NCBI GenBank assembly: GCA_040954595.2
Contig: CM082589.2
Span: forward strand, 372,001 to 436,000
Length of the DNA: 64,000 nt
Origin: Balanoglossus misakiensis
Taxonomy: Eukaryota; Hemichordata
Reading direction: 5' to 3'
Shown: positions 51,808 through 64,000 of the stretch, one piece after another
How the letters are laid out: each line of letters starts with the position of its first letter
Numbering within the stretch: position 1 is the stretch's first letter
Program-made: the position numbers and the translations under genes
The notes under the pieces: model-generated
Told to the model about the DNA's origin: nothing
What the model saw: the letters and a program-made list of their open reading frames with translations, nothing else
Databases searched by the model: none

Positions 51808-54166
51808 GTGCTTAAACAGTAGCAAACAGTGGTGCTGAATGAATTGTGTATATTATCTGAAAAATGTCCTGAAATAAAACTTTGAAGTTGACAACAATCC
51901 CTTAGGTGACGAAACGTGTAATTATCGACCTTGAATTTGGGTTGTGATTATCAAAGACTTGACCAAATTCTACATCAATATCAATGTACTATCTCAACTT
52001 TGTCGACTTATTGTGTGTCATTGTTTTCTTTAACACAGTAATGTATTTAGGCTCTAGTTGAATGGAGTTCTATTTCTAGCTCAGTAGAGGTTTATTTTAT
52101 ATGAAAAAAGCCAAAAACCTTAATTTTAGAAACGTGATATATGTTTTATTTTGAAATCTTGTTCATTTGCCAACAACAATGTAAAACCAATAAACTTAAA
52201 TCCATTATGCTTATGAAAATGTTATGATAAATGAATTTTTCCATCTGCTAAGTTTCAGTAAATTAAACTTTATTACAACTCACATTTCTCATTTAATCTA
52301 AAATGCGTAAGGAATCAAGAAATACTTTACTTCCATATTTGTGGCAGAATAAAAGACGTTTTGAAGTCTTTCCATCACTTGTCTGATTTATTCATTGTAG
52401 TTTTATCTCACAATTTGTGGAAACACCATGGTTTATCTGAGGCCATCTGAAAATTGATGATACTTCCTGACAGCAGTCATAGACATTTCACACCCACCAC
52501 TACATGTCAATGAAAACAAAACTTTAATTCTTGCCAAAACTAAAAAGATAACAAATTTGAAAAAAAAAAGTTTACATGAGACTTTTCTGCAACTGCCAGA
52601 TCCTGGACAGTCACATGACCAAGAGTATACAACAAAGTAGCAAAATCTGCGATTTTTTACTGCATATAAAATATAAGTAATACGCCCACCATCTTTGAAC
52701 AAGTGATGAACTAATGATCTTGTATTTGTACAGAGTTGAACTCATCAAACAGAAAATCAATGTCTAAATGCTTTCACAAAATAGAATATCTAACAGTTCA
52801 ACAGAAGGAACAAAAATATTCAAAAAGAGTATTGTAAGCTGTTTATTCCTCACAAGATTATCTCAACGAAAACCAATAGGATTCACAGGCATACATAGAA
52901 TGCTTTCGCATCTTTCTGGTGATAACTGCTCTGTGAGAATTTATCTGTTTCTGTGCTTTTTAGGAAAAAGCTTATGTAATGGCTGGTCAGCTATCTTTAA
53001 ATAATAATTATTATACTTCACCTCATATTCATTCTGCCTGCATATTTATAAAAATACAACACAAATTATACTTAAAGATGAAACTACTAGTACCACTAAC
53101 ACCATTTGCAATCTGGTTTTGTAGGGTTGTATTCTTTGTCATGGCACTAACAATTACTTGTCGTTATGGTTGGCCAATGGTTTTCAGCTTTTAAGCACCT
53201 AGTATATCAATTGATTTTATTAAGCAGAAATAACTGGCAGGTAAGCAGTTTATTGCTGTGTCGTTCAAAGAACTCAAGCTGTGGCAAATGTTGCACCCTA
53301 ATTTACCACCATTTCCTCTACACAGGTTCAACCATGTCCATGTCAACAATATGGCTGGACAACAATCTGGTGATGCTGTTCATGGGAAGTAGTGGGTACA
53401 GTCAGTGCATCTGATGCAGCAGTCATCATCAGCTGCAATCTGATGATATACCTTATCAGATTGCAACATGATTGGTCACATCCCAGGTGTTGCATATACA
53501 TCAACCAATCAGGTGCACCCTCAAGAGTATCCATACATGTATAACAATGACAATAAGAATACTATGAAGACACAGCAATGTACAACTCCTCTGACCAGTA
53601 AAAATCTCATGGCTGTAACTTTCAATAGAAACCACAACAAAGCATAAGTTAATAACTAGGTACTACTGCAGGGAGTTTTGAAGACCCTAACAAAGTGCCA
53701 ACATACAGCAAGCTCAAAAAATGCACCAGAGGGTCTCTTTCACGTGAAATGCACCAAGTGTTAAATAGAACTCAAAAGAAAATCATTACATAAATGCAAG
53801 AACATCTGGTATAATGTTATACTAAATAATCTTCTTTGAATAAACACCTGATTATGTTTAACAAATATTATAAATGATAGTTTAAACATTTCACATTTTC
53901 ATCTGACTTTTTACCTGACAAACCAATCAATAAAGTCAAGGGAAATAAATTATTCTTCCTTTCCAAATTTATATGAAATGTTCAAATTGTTGCTTACTTA
54001 TGTGGGTTACTCCATAGCATAATAAACATCCATCCTTGAATGACTTTTGACACAATGTCTTCAAAACTCCCTGATGACAAAAGGTCCCATGACTTCTCAG
54101 ATGACAAGACACGAAACTCCACAAATCACAAGAGTGGAGATAACATATTGTGAGAGAGTTGATCTT
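51808..54166. other. 3'UTRs of the convergent subtilase-like and Elongin C genes
   Basis: After the subtilase stop, AATAAA at about 51873-51878 marks its likely transcript end. The remaining 2.2 kb up to the Elongin C stop is AT-rich and probably includes a long Elongin C 3'UTR on the minus strand; TTTATT (reverse AATAAA) occurs near 52265 and 52388. Two short hairpins lie near 53434-53465 (perfect 11-bp stem TGCAATCTGAT) and 53470-53515. I see no other gene. Short open frames here have no family features. Confidence 0.45.
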
Positions 54167-56054
<1,888 letters not shown>

Positions 56055-59000
56055 ATGGCGACTTCCATCAACACGCGTGGACGGAAGAAGAAAAATTCGA
56101 AGAGACAGAAATTAAAAAGTAAAGGCCAACTGATCGTCAAAGGGAAATGGAAATCGGTTAACGTAGACTCAGTAGACATACCATTGTTTGATGACACCGG
56201 AGGACTTACCCTTTTCGAAGAGCTTGACGACTATGATCTTGTAATTGAGAAGTCTGGAGGCAAAAAGAACGATGTCGAGGATGAAGAAATAACTGTAAGT
56301 TTAGTTATTCCATAGACAGTAGTTATGGTTAACCATGGAGGTACTCTCTAGTACCTCCATGGGTTAACTGAAGCTTCGGGTCAGTAGCTCTAGGCTTTGC
56401 CTATTGGTTTGTGGATTAATCGGGGAAACCACAAAGCATTGATGAGGTTGTTCTATGCCATGGAATATGCAGTTTGACCTCGATTTTCAGATGATGCTTA
56501 TACACGTACGCTGCTACAGTCTACTTTCAGATTTGTTTATTCATACATGTAGTGTGGACAATAACATTGCCTCTTGTTTGCCAATCAACAGGACAGTCAA
56601 ATAGAACAATTTAAAGGAAAGTCTGAGAAAAAGGTGAAAAAACGTAAGAAGCAGGGGGATAAAATTGAAAGTGAACCCCCTAAGAAAAAGAAGAAAAAGA
56701 AACCAATACAAAAAGAGGTAGGTAGGTCTGTGTGTGTCTTGAATTATGTGAATGACATCAATCGTTGGCATTTGTAAGAATGTAATTTGAAATGTTTTTG
56801 TTGATAGACAAAGTCAGAGAAAATAGTTGAACTGGAATCACCAATGGATGAAGAGACAAGTAAGGATGTTGAAGAAGACAGTTGTCAAGGTGATGAAGAA
56901 GATGCCTTGGTTGAGGAAGAAGATGAAGAATGGAAAAGTATGTAATGAGTTTTAAGCAAATATTCAAGCAATTCTTCATGTTTTGAAGAGTAGAACAAGA
57001 AACCACAGACTACAGTACGTTGATACAAAAATAGCCCAGTGTTTTAGTTACAAGAGCAATAAGTGTTAAAACAACGTTTTCTTTCTTTTTTAGATGTTGA
57101 AATGTCAGACTGGTTGAATTTATTTGTACCTGAGCCAGTTTTACATGGATTAGCAGATCAGCAGTTTACCAAACCAACCCCAATCCAAATGAAATGTCTA
57201 CCATCAGCTATTCGAGATTATCAGGATATTGTTGGAGCAGCTGAAACTGTTAGTAATAACACAAATATCAGAGCAGATGGGTGTTGGAAAGTAGAAAACT
57301 TTGCACTGGCAGTCAGTTTTATTGAGTTTGTTTCAAATATTGGCTATGTATCATGTTCACTTCTAGAGATCAGATATCTCAGTATTGCTTTCTGTTTGTA
57401 AAAATACAATTGGTTATATGTATACTGTTGCTCGTTATACCGTCTCTGAGTTGCATTTCTGATCTGTCGAGGTTAACCCAATAGAAATCTCTTCTCCCCA
57501 AAAGGGAAGTGGGAAGACTCTAGCATTTGGTATCCCCATATTGCATCACATTCTGAAGATTCAGGAGAAGGGAGAAAGGCAGAGAGATGGTTTGCTTGGG
57601 TTGATTTTGACACCGACAAGAGAGCTGGCCATTCAAGTGAAAAACCATTTAGTGGCTGTTTCCAAGTATACCGATATTAAGGTGAGACAAAGATCTATTG
57701 CTATAATTTTTATTTAGCAAGGACTTTGTTATTTACAGTGATTTTCAATTAACATAAGATATGCTTGAGGTACTTGAGAAATCTGATTCATCTACCTGCA
57801 ATCATTTTATGGTCCAGCAACATTATTTGTAAATCTTTAATTTTGTCTAGATTGCTGTGGTTGTTGGAGGGATGTCAGCTCAAAAACAAGAAAGAATTCT
57901 GAAAAAGAAACCACAGATTGTCATAGCAACTCCAGGAAGATTGTGGGAATTGATACAACAGGTACACAGCTGTTCTTCTGCTAACAGTCTTTTGATGTCA
58001 TCTTATTTGTACTTTACCCTTTCACCACTATAGTCCAGTCCAAATCCATTGTTTTCTATGGTAATGTTGGGCTTCTAAAGAGGGAATTTGGGGTGAAATG
58101 CTAAGAATGTATTTTTTGTTCATCTCTCTAGGGTGAGCCCCATCTAAATACTGTGATCGGTGTTAAATACCTTGTACTAGATGAAGCAGATAGAATGGTT
58201 GAGAAGGGTCACTATGCAGAACTCACAAGTCTCTTAGATCTGATCAATGGGTAAGATTTGCAAATGATTATGCACATGTGTTTGTAGAAAAGTTCATTTA
58301 CTATAACTGGGAAGCAAGGATGTCTGCTCACATAGTACTCTACACCACAAAAATATTTGCATTATTATAACTTGTAATCTAGGAAAATATGAAGGTGTTG
58401 CTAAATGTGGTTACTTTTCCTGCAATCTTCAGGAGTGAAACGCCTCAGAAAAGACAGACGTTTGTATTTTCAGCCACATTGACAATGATACATCTTGGAC
58501 CTGACAGAAAACTTATGAAAACAAAATATAACATCAGCAAAGAACAAAAATTAGGTAAGAGATACTTGTAAGCTATGCTCTCTTAATGGACCTGTCTTGA
58601 CTTATAGTTTCAATTCATTCTAAAAGAGAGACATTGTTATAGTAGCTTGAATGTTTTATCCTTTCCTTATTTTGATTAGATTCTCTCATTGCCAAGATTG
58701 GTATCCGTGAGGATCAGATGAAAGTGGTTGATTTGACCAAAAAGGAGATGATTGTAGAAACATTGACAGAAGCCAAGATCAATTGCAGTTTGGAAGAAAA
58801 GGTTTGTTAATTGTCTTGGACATATTTTACAGAAATGTTTTGACCTGAAAGAATTGATTAACCATATGTGTGCATTCATGCAGAAACTTCAAAAACACAC
58901 CAAAAATGTGTATCATGATTCGTATTACTTATTCCTGTTCTAAATGTTCATTTTTGTTTTACAGGACTTTTATTTATTTTATTTTCTGCTGCAATACCCT

Positions 59001-60801
59001 GGACGTACGTTAGTGTTCACGAATAGCATTGACTGTATCAGACGATTAATCTCAGTTTTCACACTACTTGTAAGGAAACCACTGCCTCTACATGCTAATA
59101 TGCATCAAAAACAAAGATTGAAGAATCTTGAGAGATTTTCATCTGACCCAAATGGGTTGCTATTGGCAACAGATGTAGCTGCAAGAGGATTGGATATTCC
59201 CAATGTCCAACATGTTGTTCATTATCAAGTTCCAAGAACGGCTGAGGTAATCACTTTATGACATAATTGTTTTAGATTTGTATGAACTCTTTTAGCCCAA
59301 CTTTGAAGATGTCATTCAAATGAGAATACAGGGATAACCTTAGAGCAAAGAATGGAATATTTTGACAGTTTTTATTGAAATCTTTGTGGTTATTTATGAT
59401 TGGCACATGACTCTATTTCTGTTTTGACTGACAGATTTACGTTCATCGAAGTGGTCGTACTGCTCGAGCAACAAAAGAAGGACTGAGTTTGATGTTGATT
59501 GGTGCAGATGACGTGGCACATTACAAAAGACTTTGTAAAACTCTTAACAGGGGTAAATATGATGATGTAGACAATATGGAATATCAGGAATTATTAATAT
59601 ATACTTCCATAAATGGTTAAAATAATGTCCTTTGAAAATATCAGTTACTATTATATTAGCATTAATGAAGAGAAATATCATGTATGTTTTTTTTCCTTAT
59701 TTACATTCAGATGAAGAGATCCCAGTGTTTCCAGTTGAAATGAAATATTTGACGGCTGTGAAGGAAAGAGTGAACACTGCAAGGAGATTGGACAAAATGG
59801 AACATCAGTTTATGAAAAAGAAACATCACAATGACTGGTTTACAAAAGCTGCTAAAGAGCTTGACATTGACCTTGATGAAGATCTCTGGTATCCTTTGGC
59901 AGATAAATGTTCTTTTGGAGAATGTCAGGTTCTGTTTGATACCAAAATTAAATTTTGTTGCTGAGGGTTTATGTCTCTTAACGTCAATGATGGTTATAAT
60001 CTTTACAGCTCAGGCCCAGCATTAGTTTTTCAGAATAAAGCATATGTGCTTGAAGCACACACTACCATAACCATCTGATGGTGCATGTGGATGAAAGGAT
60101 TTGATATAAATAACTTCTGATTCACTATTTGATTTTCCTTGAGTGAATTTTTAGTCTGCATGACATGGGAGATAACTATGAACAAAAACAACATGAGAGA
60201 AAGGTGAAGAATTTGAAAAGTAAGTATCAGCATCTTTTACTTATGTTCTCCTCTTTAGCGGTTTTTGTCATATGTTAATTTCGGTTTGCACATTTCAACT
60301 GCACACTGCTTACCTTCCAAATTTTAGGATGTATAATACAGATTTCAGTAGTTACACACTGTTTTAAGTCTGTCATTTTCAAGTTAACAAAGGTTCTTTG
60401 TATGTTCATTGTTATTTCAGTGGATTTGAAATCTCTGTTACAGAAGCCAATCTTTCCCAAAGGATATTCAACATTATATCCAACTGTTGCTGGACGTCTT
60501 TCAGTCCCAATGATGCACAGTAAGTAGATAATCTTACAGCAAAAAAAATGCATCAAAAGCCCAAAACTTTTGGCTACCCATACTGAAATGTAGCTATAGC
60601 TAATAGAGCTACAAGAAGTCGAAATTTAAATTTTATATGATGTTTATATAATTTTTCCCAACAGGTAATGCATCCCAGCATTCCATGAGTGCAATAACAG
60701 CAGTGAAACGTGATAGAAAGGAAACTGGTGGATTTACACAAACTATCAAGTTGCCAAGGAAACAGAAATCTAAAAAGCACCGACGGAAAAGGAAAAAATA
60801 A
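56055..60801 (+). CDS. DDX24: DEAD-box RNA helicase DDX24
   Basis: Nucleolar ATP-dependent RNA helicase of the DDX24/Mak5 family, needed for large ribosomal subunit biogenesis. Fifteen exons join in frame to 726 residues: 56055-56294, 56592-56717, 56808-56937, 57094-57248, 57505-57681, 57851-57961, 58132-58250, 58433-58554, 58680-58801, 58965-59246, 59435-59552, 59711-59888, 60155-60219, 60421-60519, 60665-60801. The Lys-rich and acidic N-terminus carries [10 protein letters not shown]. Helicase motifs in order: Q motif (KPTPIQ), Walker A AETGSGKT (215-222), [19 protein letters not shown] (330-333), SAT (366-368), [20 protein letters not shown] (532-539). The C-terminal tail is strongly basic and ends RRKRKK. 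It lacks the long acidic insert that vertebrate DDX24 has between motif I and Ia, which accounts for its shorter length (human about 859). Confidence 0.96.
56328..56368. other. Perfect-stem palindrome in DDX24 intron 1
   Basis: GTTAACCATGGAGGTACT is followed after four bases by its inverse AGTACCTCCATG-GTTAAC with one extra G. The 18-bp stem lies 33 bases downstream of the exon 1 donor. It may be the end of a small inverted-repeat element. Confidence 0.6.
58014..58102. mobile_element. Short hairpin MITE-like repeat, copy 3 (in DDX24 intron)
   Basis: Starts TTTACCCTTTCACCACTAT and ends GGGGTGAAATG, the inverted termini of the family; the core AAATCCATTGTTTTCTATGG matches the copies at 16-110 and 29789-29875. 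It fills most of the 170-base intron between exons 57851-57961 and 58132-58250. Confidence 0.55.
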
Positions 60802-61006
60802 GAACAGAAGTTGTTTCTAAACATTGATGTTGGAAGATATCCCATCAGAGCAAATCTTTAAAATACAATTATTTACCTGTATTCCATAAATGTCAACAAA
60901 CAATAAACATCATGCAGACTAAATGGTATTTGAAATATATGTAGTGTTTTTAGCTCTATGAACTCAGTGGCTCTACAAAGTCAAGTACAAGGATTTGGAT
61001 TGTCAT
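60802..61006. other. Short convergent intergenic region / 3'UTRs
   Basis: AATAAA at about 60902-60907 is the likely DDX24 polyadenylation signal. The SLC16-like gene on the other strand stops at 61007, so the two 3'UTRs lie within about 200 bases and may overlap. Confidence 0.55.
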
Positions 61007-63325
61007 TCATTCTTCACCCGAGTGATACTCTGTGAAGATTGGAGAACCTAAATCGGAATGCGAATTTGAAATCCAAACTGTATTTACATCACTTGCATGA
61101 ACTAATTTAGTGTCATAAGTCTGAATGACTGCATCTCTCATCACAACTTCAGTATTAACAGCAACATCTGTGAATCCACGCAATGGGAGATTCAAATCTT
61201 CATTGTCATTTATATTACTTTTACTGTTTTTTATTTTTTTATTTTTCATCCATGTGACGTACTGTCCTGGAATGCAGATCAAACCCCCAATCAGATGCAA
61301 GCACCCAAGTGCATAGAAAGAGTTGTCATAGTTACCAGTGACATCATAGATGTATCCTGTATGAATGAAGGGGAACAAAGAAAGCAGTCGATTTAATGAT
61401 AGATACAATAAGAAATGATAGTGTAGTGTTTTCATCCTTTTAGTTGCAAGTGAATGAAATCAGCTAGAAGTTACCCTTTTTGACAGGTCAGTTGCAGGTA
61501 TATGTTGTTTACCATAAGTGCATTTGATGAAGTCTTTCAAACCTCTGAGTAAATCATGGTTTATCAGAAAAGTAACAACATGACCGTACCTGCAAGTGGC
61601 GGCCCAAGAAGAACAGCAATCCCAGCTGGGCACAGTAATATAGGCATGGCACTCAGGAAGTTTTTACCTCCAACATATTCTTTAATGCAGACTATACATA
61701 CTGACATGTAAACACCAGAACCTAATCCTACAATTGCTATCAAGGCAACAAAGCCTGCATACGAAAGAGCAAAGTAAGGGATCATTAAAGCCACCCCGAC
61801 CACAAATATACTTAGAATGTAGAAGTTAGTGGCTGATATGATTTTGCGCTGTACTATAATGCCACCACCAGCCCTGCCAATAAAACCAGTAAGCCCCAAG
61901 ACAGAAACAAGCCAAGCAGTTTGCTGCAAAGTGGAAACACGCATAACATTTGCACGTGATTGCATATGCACAACGGACCCTAGCAACCCTGATGTAGTAC
62001 AGGTGAAGGAGAGTGAAAGAAGAGTTAATCTCAAATAATCACAAAATAAAAGACGCAGGACATATAAACAACCGCAGCTTGGTTTTTGCTTTTTACTCTG
62101 TACCTTTTCAGTGGCATTATCATTATAATCATGATCATCTGTTTTTGTTTTTGGCCTTGCATACATAACCACTGGTCTCATGAGTGCACCGCCAATGGTG
62201 ACATGAGCGCAAATGGCGGAGAGAATCAACATGGATGCCCTCCAGCCAAATTTTTGAAGGCAGGCTTGAAGTATAGGTGGAAGAATGATCATACAGAAGC
62301 CACAGCCAGATATGGCTATTCCGTTGACAAGCGCATGTTTCGTGGGAAAATAAATTGCCAGCATTTCAAAGCTTGGAGGTAAAGATACAGCGAGTCCAAC
62401 ACCTGAAAAAAGATGTAACAAATATTGAGAAAAGTGCATGGGTATCGAGAGAGGGAAGGAAGGACTTTGACTGATTTTAATAAATAGAAAATAAACGTAA
62501 AGTTTGTCAAGTGAAGTTGTTTGTTCTGTACATACCTGATAGAACACCAACACTTCCGTAGAGAAATTTCAATGTGGGTGCAAAATAACTGATAAAGAAT
62601 CCCAGGAAACCTAGCACTCCACCGATCATAATTGCAATACGGTGACCAACCATCTTCGTCAAGAATGCACCCAAAAAACCTGTCAACAGATTCATCAACG
62701 GTGTTCAGATTATTTATTTGTTTTGACCTATTTATTGATCACATATTTGTTTCATGATACATCATGAATCTCAAAGTTTGTGTTTAAATATTTGATGTGT
62801 TGTCAAGCACATCAAACTAACATAAATTACTTTGATTTGTATATTGATCTTCTGTAGTATTCATAATTGAATGATCATGTGTGCGTGTCACTGTAGATAA
62901 AGGTGTTGGTCTTGTCAATGTGGAGGGACTACCATGCTGTATCAAACCAGACAGATTATATTTGAAAACGATCTTTCACGCTTCACAAGATTTAAAGGCC
63001 TCTTATAAAGGGATTTTTCCTCATTGTAAATGAAATAAAATGGACAGTGCATGCATGATAATATGTCCTTGCTTTCCTCACCTCCACTGAATACAATACA
63101 TGGCAAAATTGAAAATATCCAGGAAGTGGCTTCTGCACTCGATTCGAAGTATCTTCGTAAATCGATGAAAAGTGGACTCAGTGATTGAACCAATCCTGTC
63201 GTCATGAATTGAATTATGAAACTGCCGAGAACAACCATCCATCCCCAACCTCCATCTGGTCCAATCAGTTCTTGATTTGTGTTTTTACTTTTCATGTCTG
63301 AAACTAATTGTTTTACAGATCGCAT
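61007..63325 (-). CDS. SLC16-family monocarboxylate transporter (MFS)
   Basis: Plasma-membrane carrier of the major facilitator superfamily, monocarboxylate transporter family. Exons 63325-63082, 62679-62536, 62402-61590 and 61356-61007 join in frame to 516 residues. TM1 begins with the family signature PDGGWGWMVVLGSF (DGGWGW at residues 24-29). The motif around GAFLTKMVGHR marks the TM2-TM3 loop, and the TM5-6 region has FGWRASMLILSA. The central cytoplasmic loop is charged and Lys-rich (about 60 residues), followed by six more hydrophobic segments, the last beginning YALGCLHLIGGLICIPG. The C-terminus is a hydrophilic tail of about 90 residues ending HSGEE. Substrate cannot be read from sequence; SLC16 members carry lactate, ketone bodies, thyroid hormone, aromatic amino acids or creatine. 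The start at 63325 is the first ATG of the frame; a second ATG 10 codons on is possible. Confidence 0.92.
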
Positions 63326-64000
63326 AATGAATTGGATCCCATGGTCAAAATAAAATAATATAATTTCAACAAATCACAGCCAACGACACGGTTTCTTGAT
63401 AGAAAATGGTTGAAGTGGTATATATGACGTTAAGAATGACATATCTTCATATTTGACAAATCGCTTTGTATTGTAAACCAAGTGATCCCTGAACTATGCG
63501 CACGTGCGCGTTCTAAGCTTATGAGAGAGAGAGACAGAGAGAGAGATGGTGCTATCAATATAACTTGACACGAATCTGTACTTGCAAATTAGTAGGCCTG
63601 TATCGAAGGAGTTTTTAGACGAGTTTTTTAAAACAATAATGTGGAGTAGGCGATGGATTAGGCTAATTGCCAAAACAATTGAATCGCATGGGAGGAAGTA
63701 ATCTTTTTTGATGTTGGATGGTCATGCTTGTTGCCTACAAATTCTTATGTACACCCTTGGTCGAATGTCTTTGATACAGAGCCGGATTTAAAAGGAAACT
63801 GTAGTCGAAGTTAAGACACATTTCCTGTATTACTGGTCGCCTTTCAAGACATCACTTGTTTTAAACATACACTTATTTAGTACTTTCATCAGAGCTCGTA
63901 AACGATCAACATACCTGCAATTTTGTCATCAGATTTACGAAGAATTACCAGTCTGATTCGTCGTCACGTCATTGACTGACTTCGTTTCGAATTTATATAC
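63326..64000. promoter_or_regulatory. Upstream region of the SLC16-like gene
   Basis: No gene is visible in this last 675 bases. A GA simple repeat lies at about 63521-63546. On the minus strand a good splice donor (TTGCAG/GTATGT) at about 63915 could end a non-coding first exon of the SLC16-like gene, which would place its promoter at or beyond the window edge. This is inference from one splice site. Confidence 0.35.

Overview
The window is nuclear DNA from an animal. Genes are split by many short GT-AG introns, intergenic DNA is AT-rich, and the encoded proteins are recognisable by eye as orthologues of vertebrate genes (GluN1, FIP200/RB1CC1, SF3B5, TPMT, Elongin C, DDX24, an SLC16 carrier). 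The close match to vertebrate proteins in an otherwise non-vertebrate gene neighbourhood suggests an invertebrate deuterostome or another slowly evolving marine invertebrate. That placement is inference; no marker here fixes the species.

Layout. 1-4625: the 3' half of an NMDA receptor GluN1 gene (+) and its 3'UTR. 4711-21322: a huge array of an 87-bp satellite, about 190 copies, with a divergent left edge lying in an inverted repeat; it stops at a 100-N assembly gap (21323-21422). 21580-31721: RB1CC1/FIP200 (-), 17 coding exons, complete. 32898-33161: intronless SF3B5 (+), head-to-head with RB1CC1. 34240-40023: a secreted protein with an ALK/LTK-type glycine-rich domain (-), four coding exons, whose large introns carry an inverted-repeat element with telomere-like repeats. 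43128-45103: thiopurine S-methyltransferase-like gene (+). 45645-46442: two adjacent foldback elements, each with an apparent 8-bp target duplication. 48614-51807: a proteinase K/PCSK9-type subtilase (+) that has lost its catalytic aspartate. 54167-55212: Elongin C (-). 56055-60801: DDX24 RNA helicase (+), head-to-head with Elongin C. 61007-63325: SLC16-type monocarboxylate transporter (-).

There is no operon-like functional unit. Most genes are housekeeping: autophagy initiation, splicing, ubiquitin ligase/transcription elongation, and ribosome biogenesis. Two divergent pairs (RB1CC1/SF3B5 and ELOC/DDX24) probably share promoter regions. Exon coordinates were worked out by hand from reading frame, splice dinucleotides and family similarity; every reported gene joins in frame from its first to its last listed exon. 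The most unusual content is the satellite with its internal long-range duplication, the family of hairpin/foldback elements, and the degenerate subtilase.
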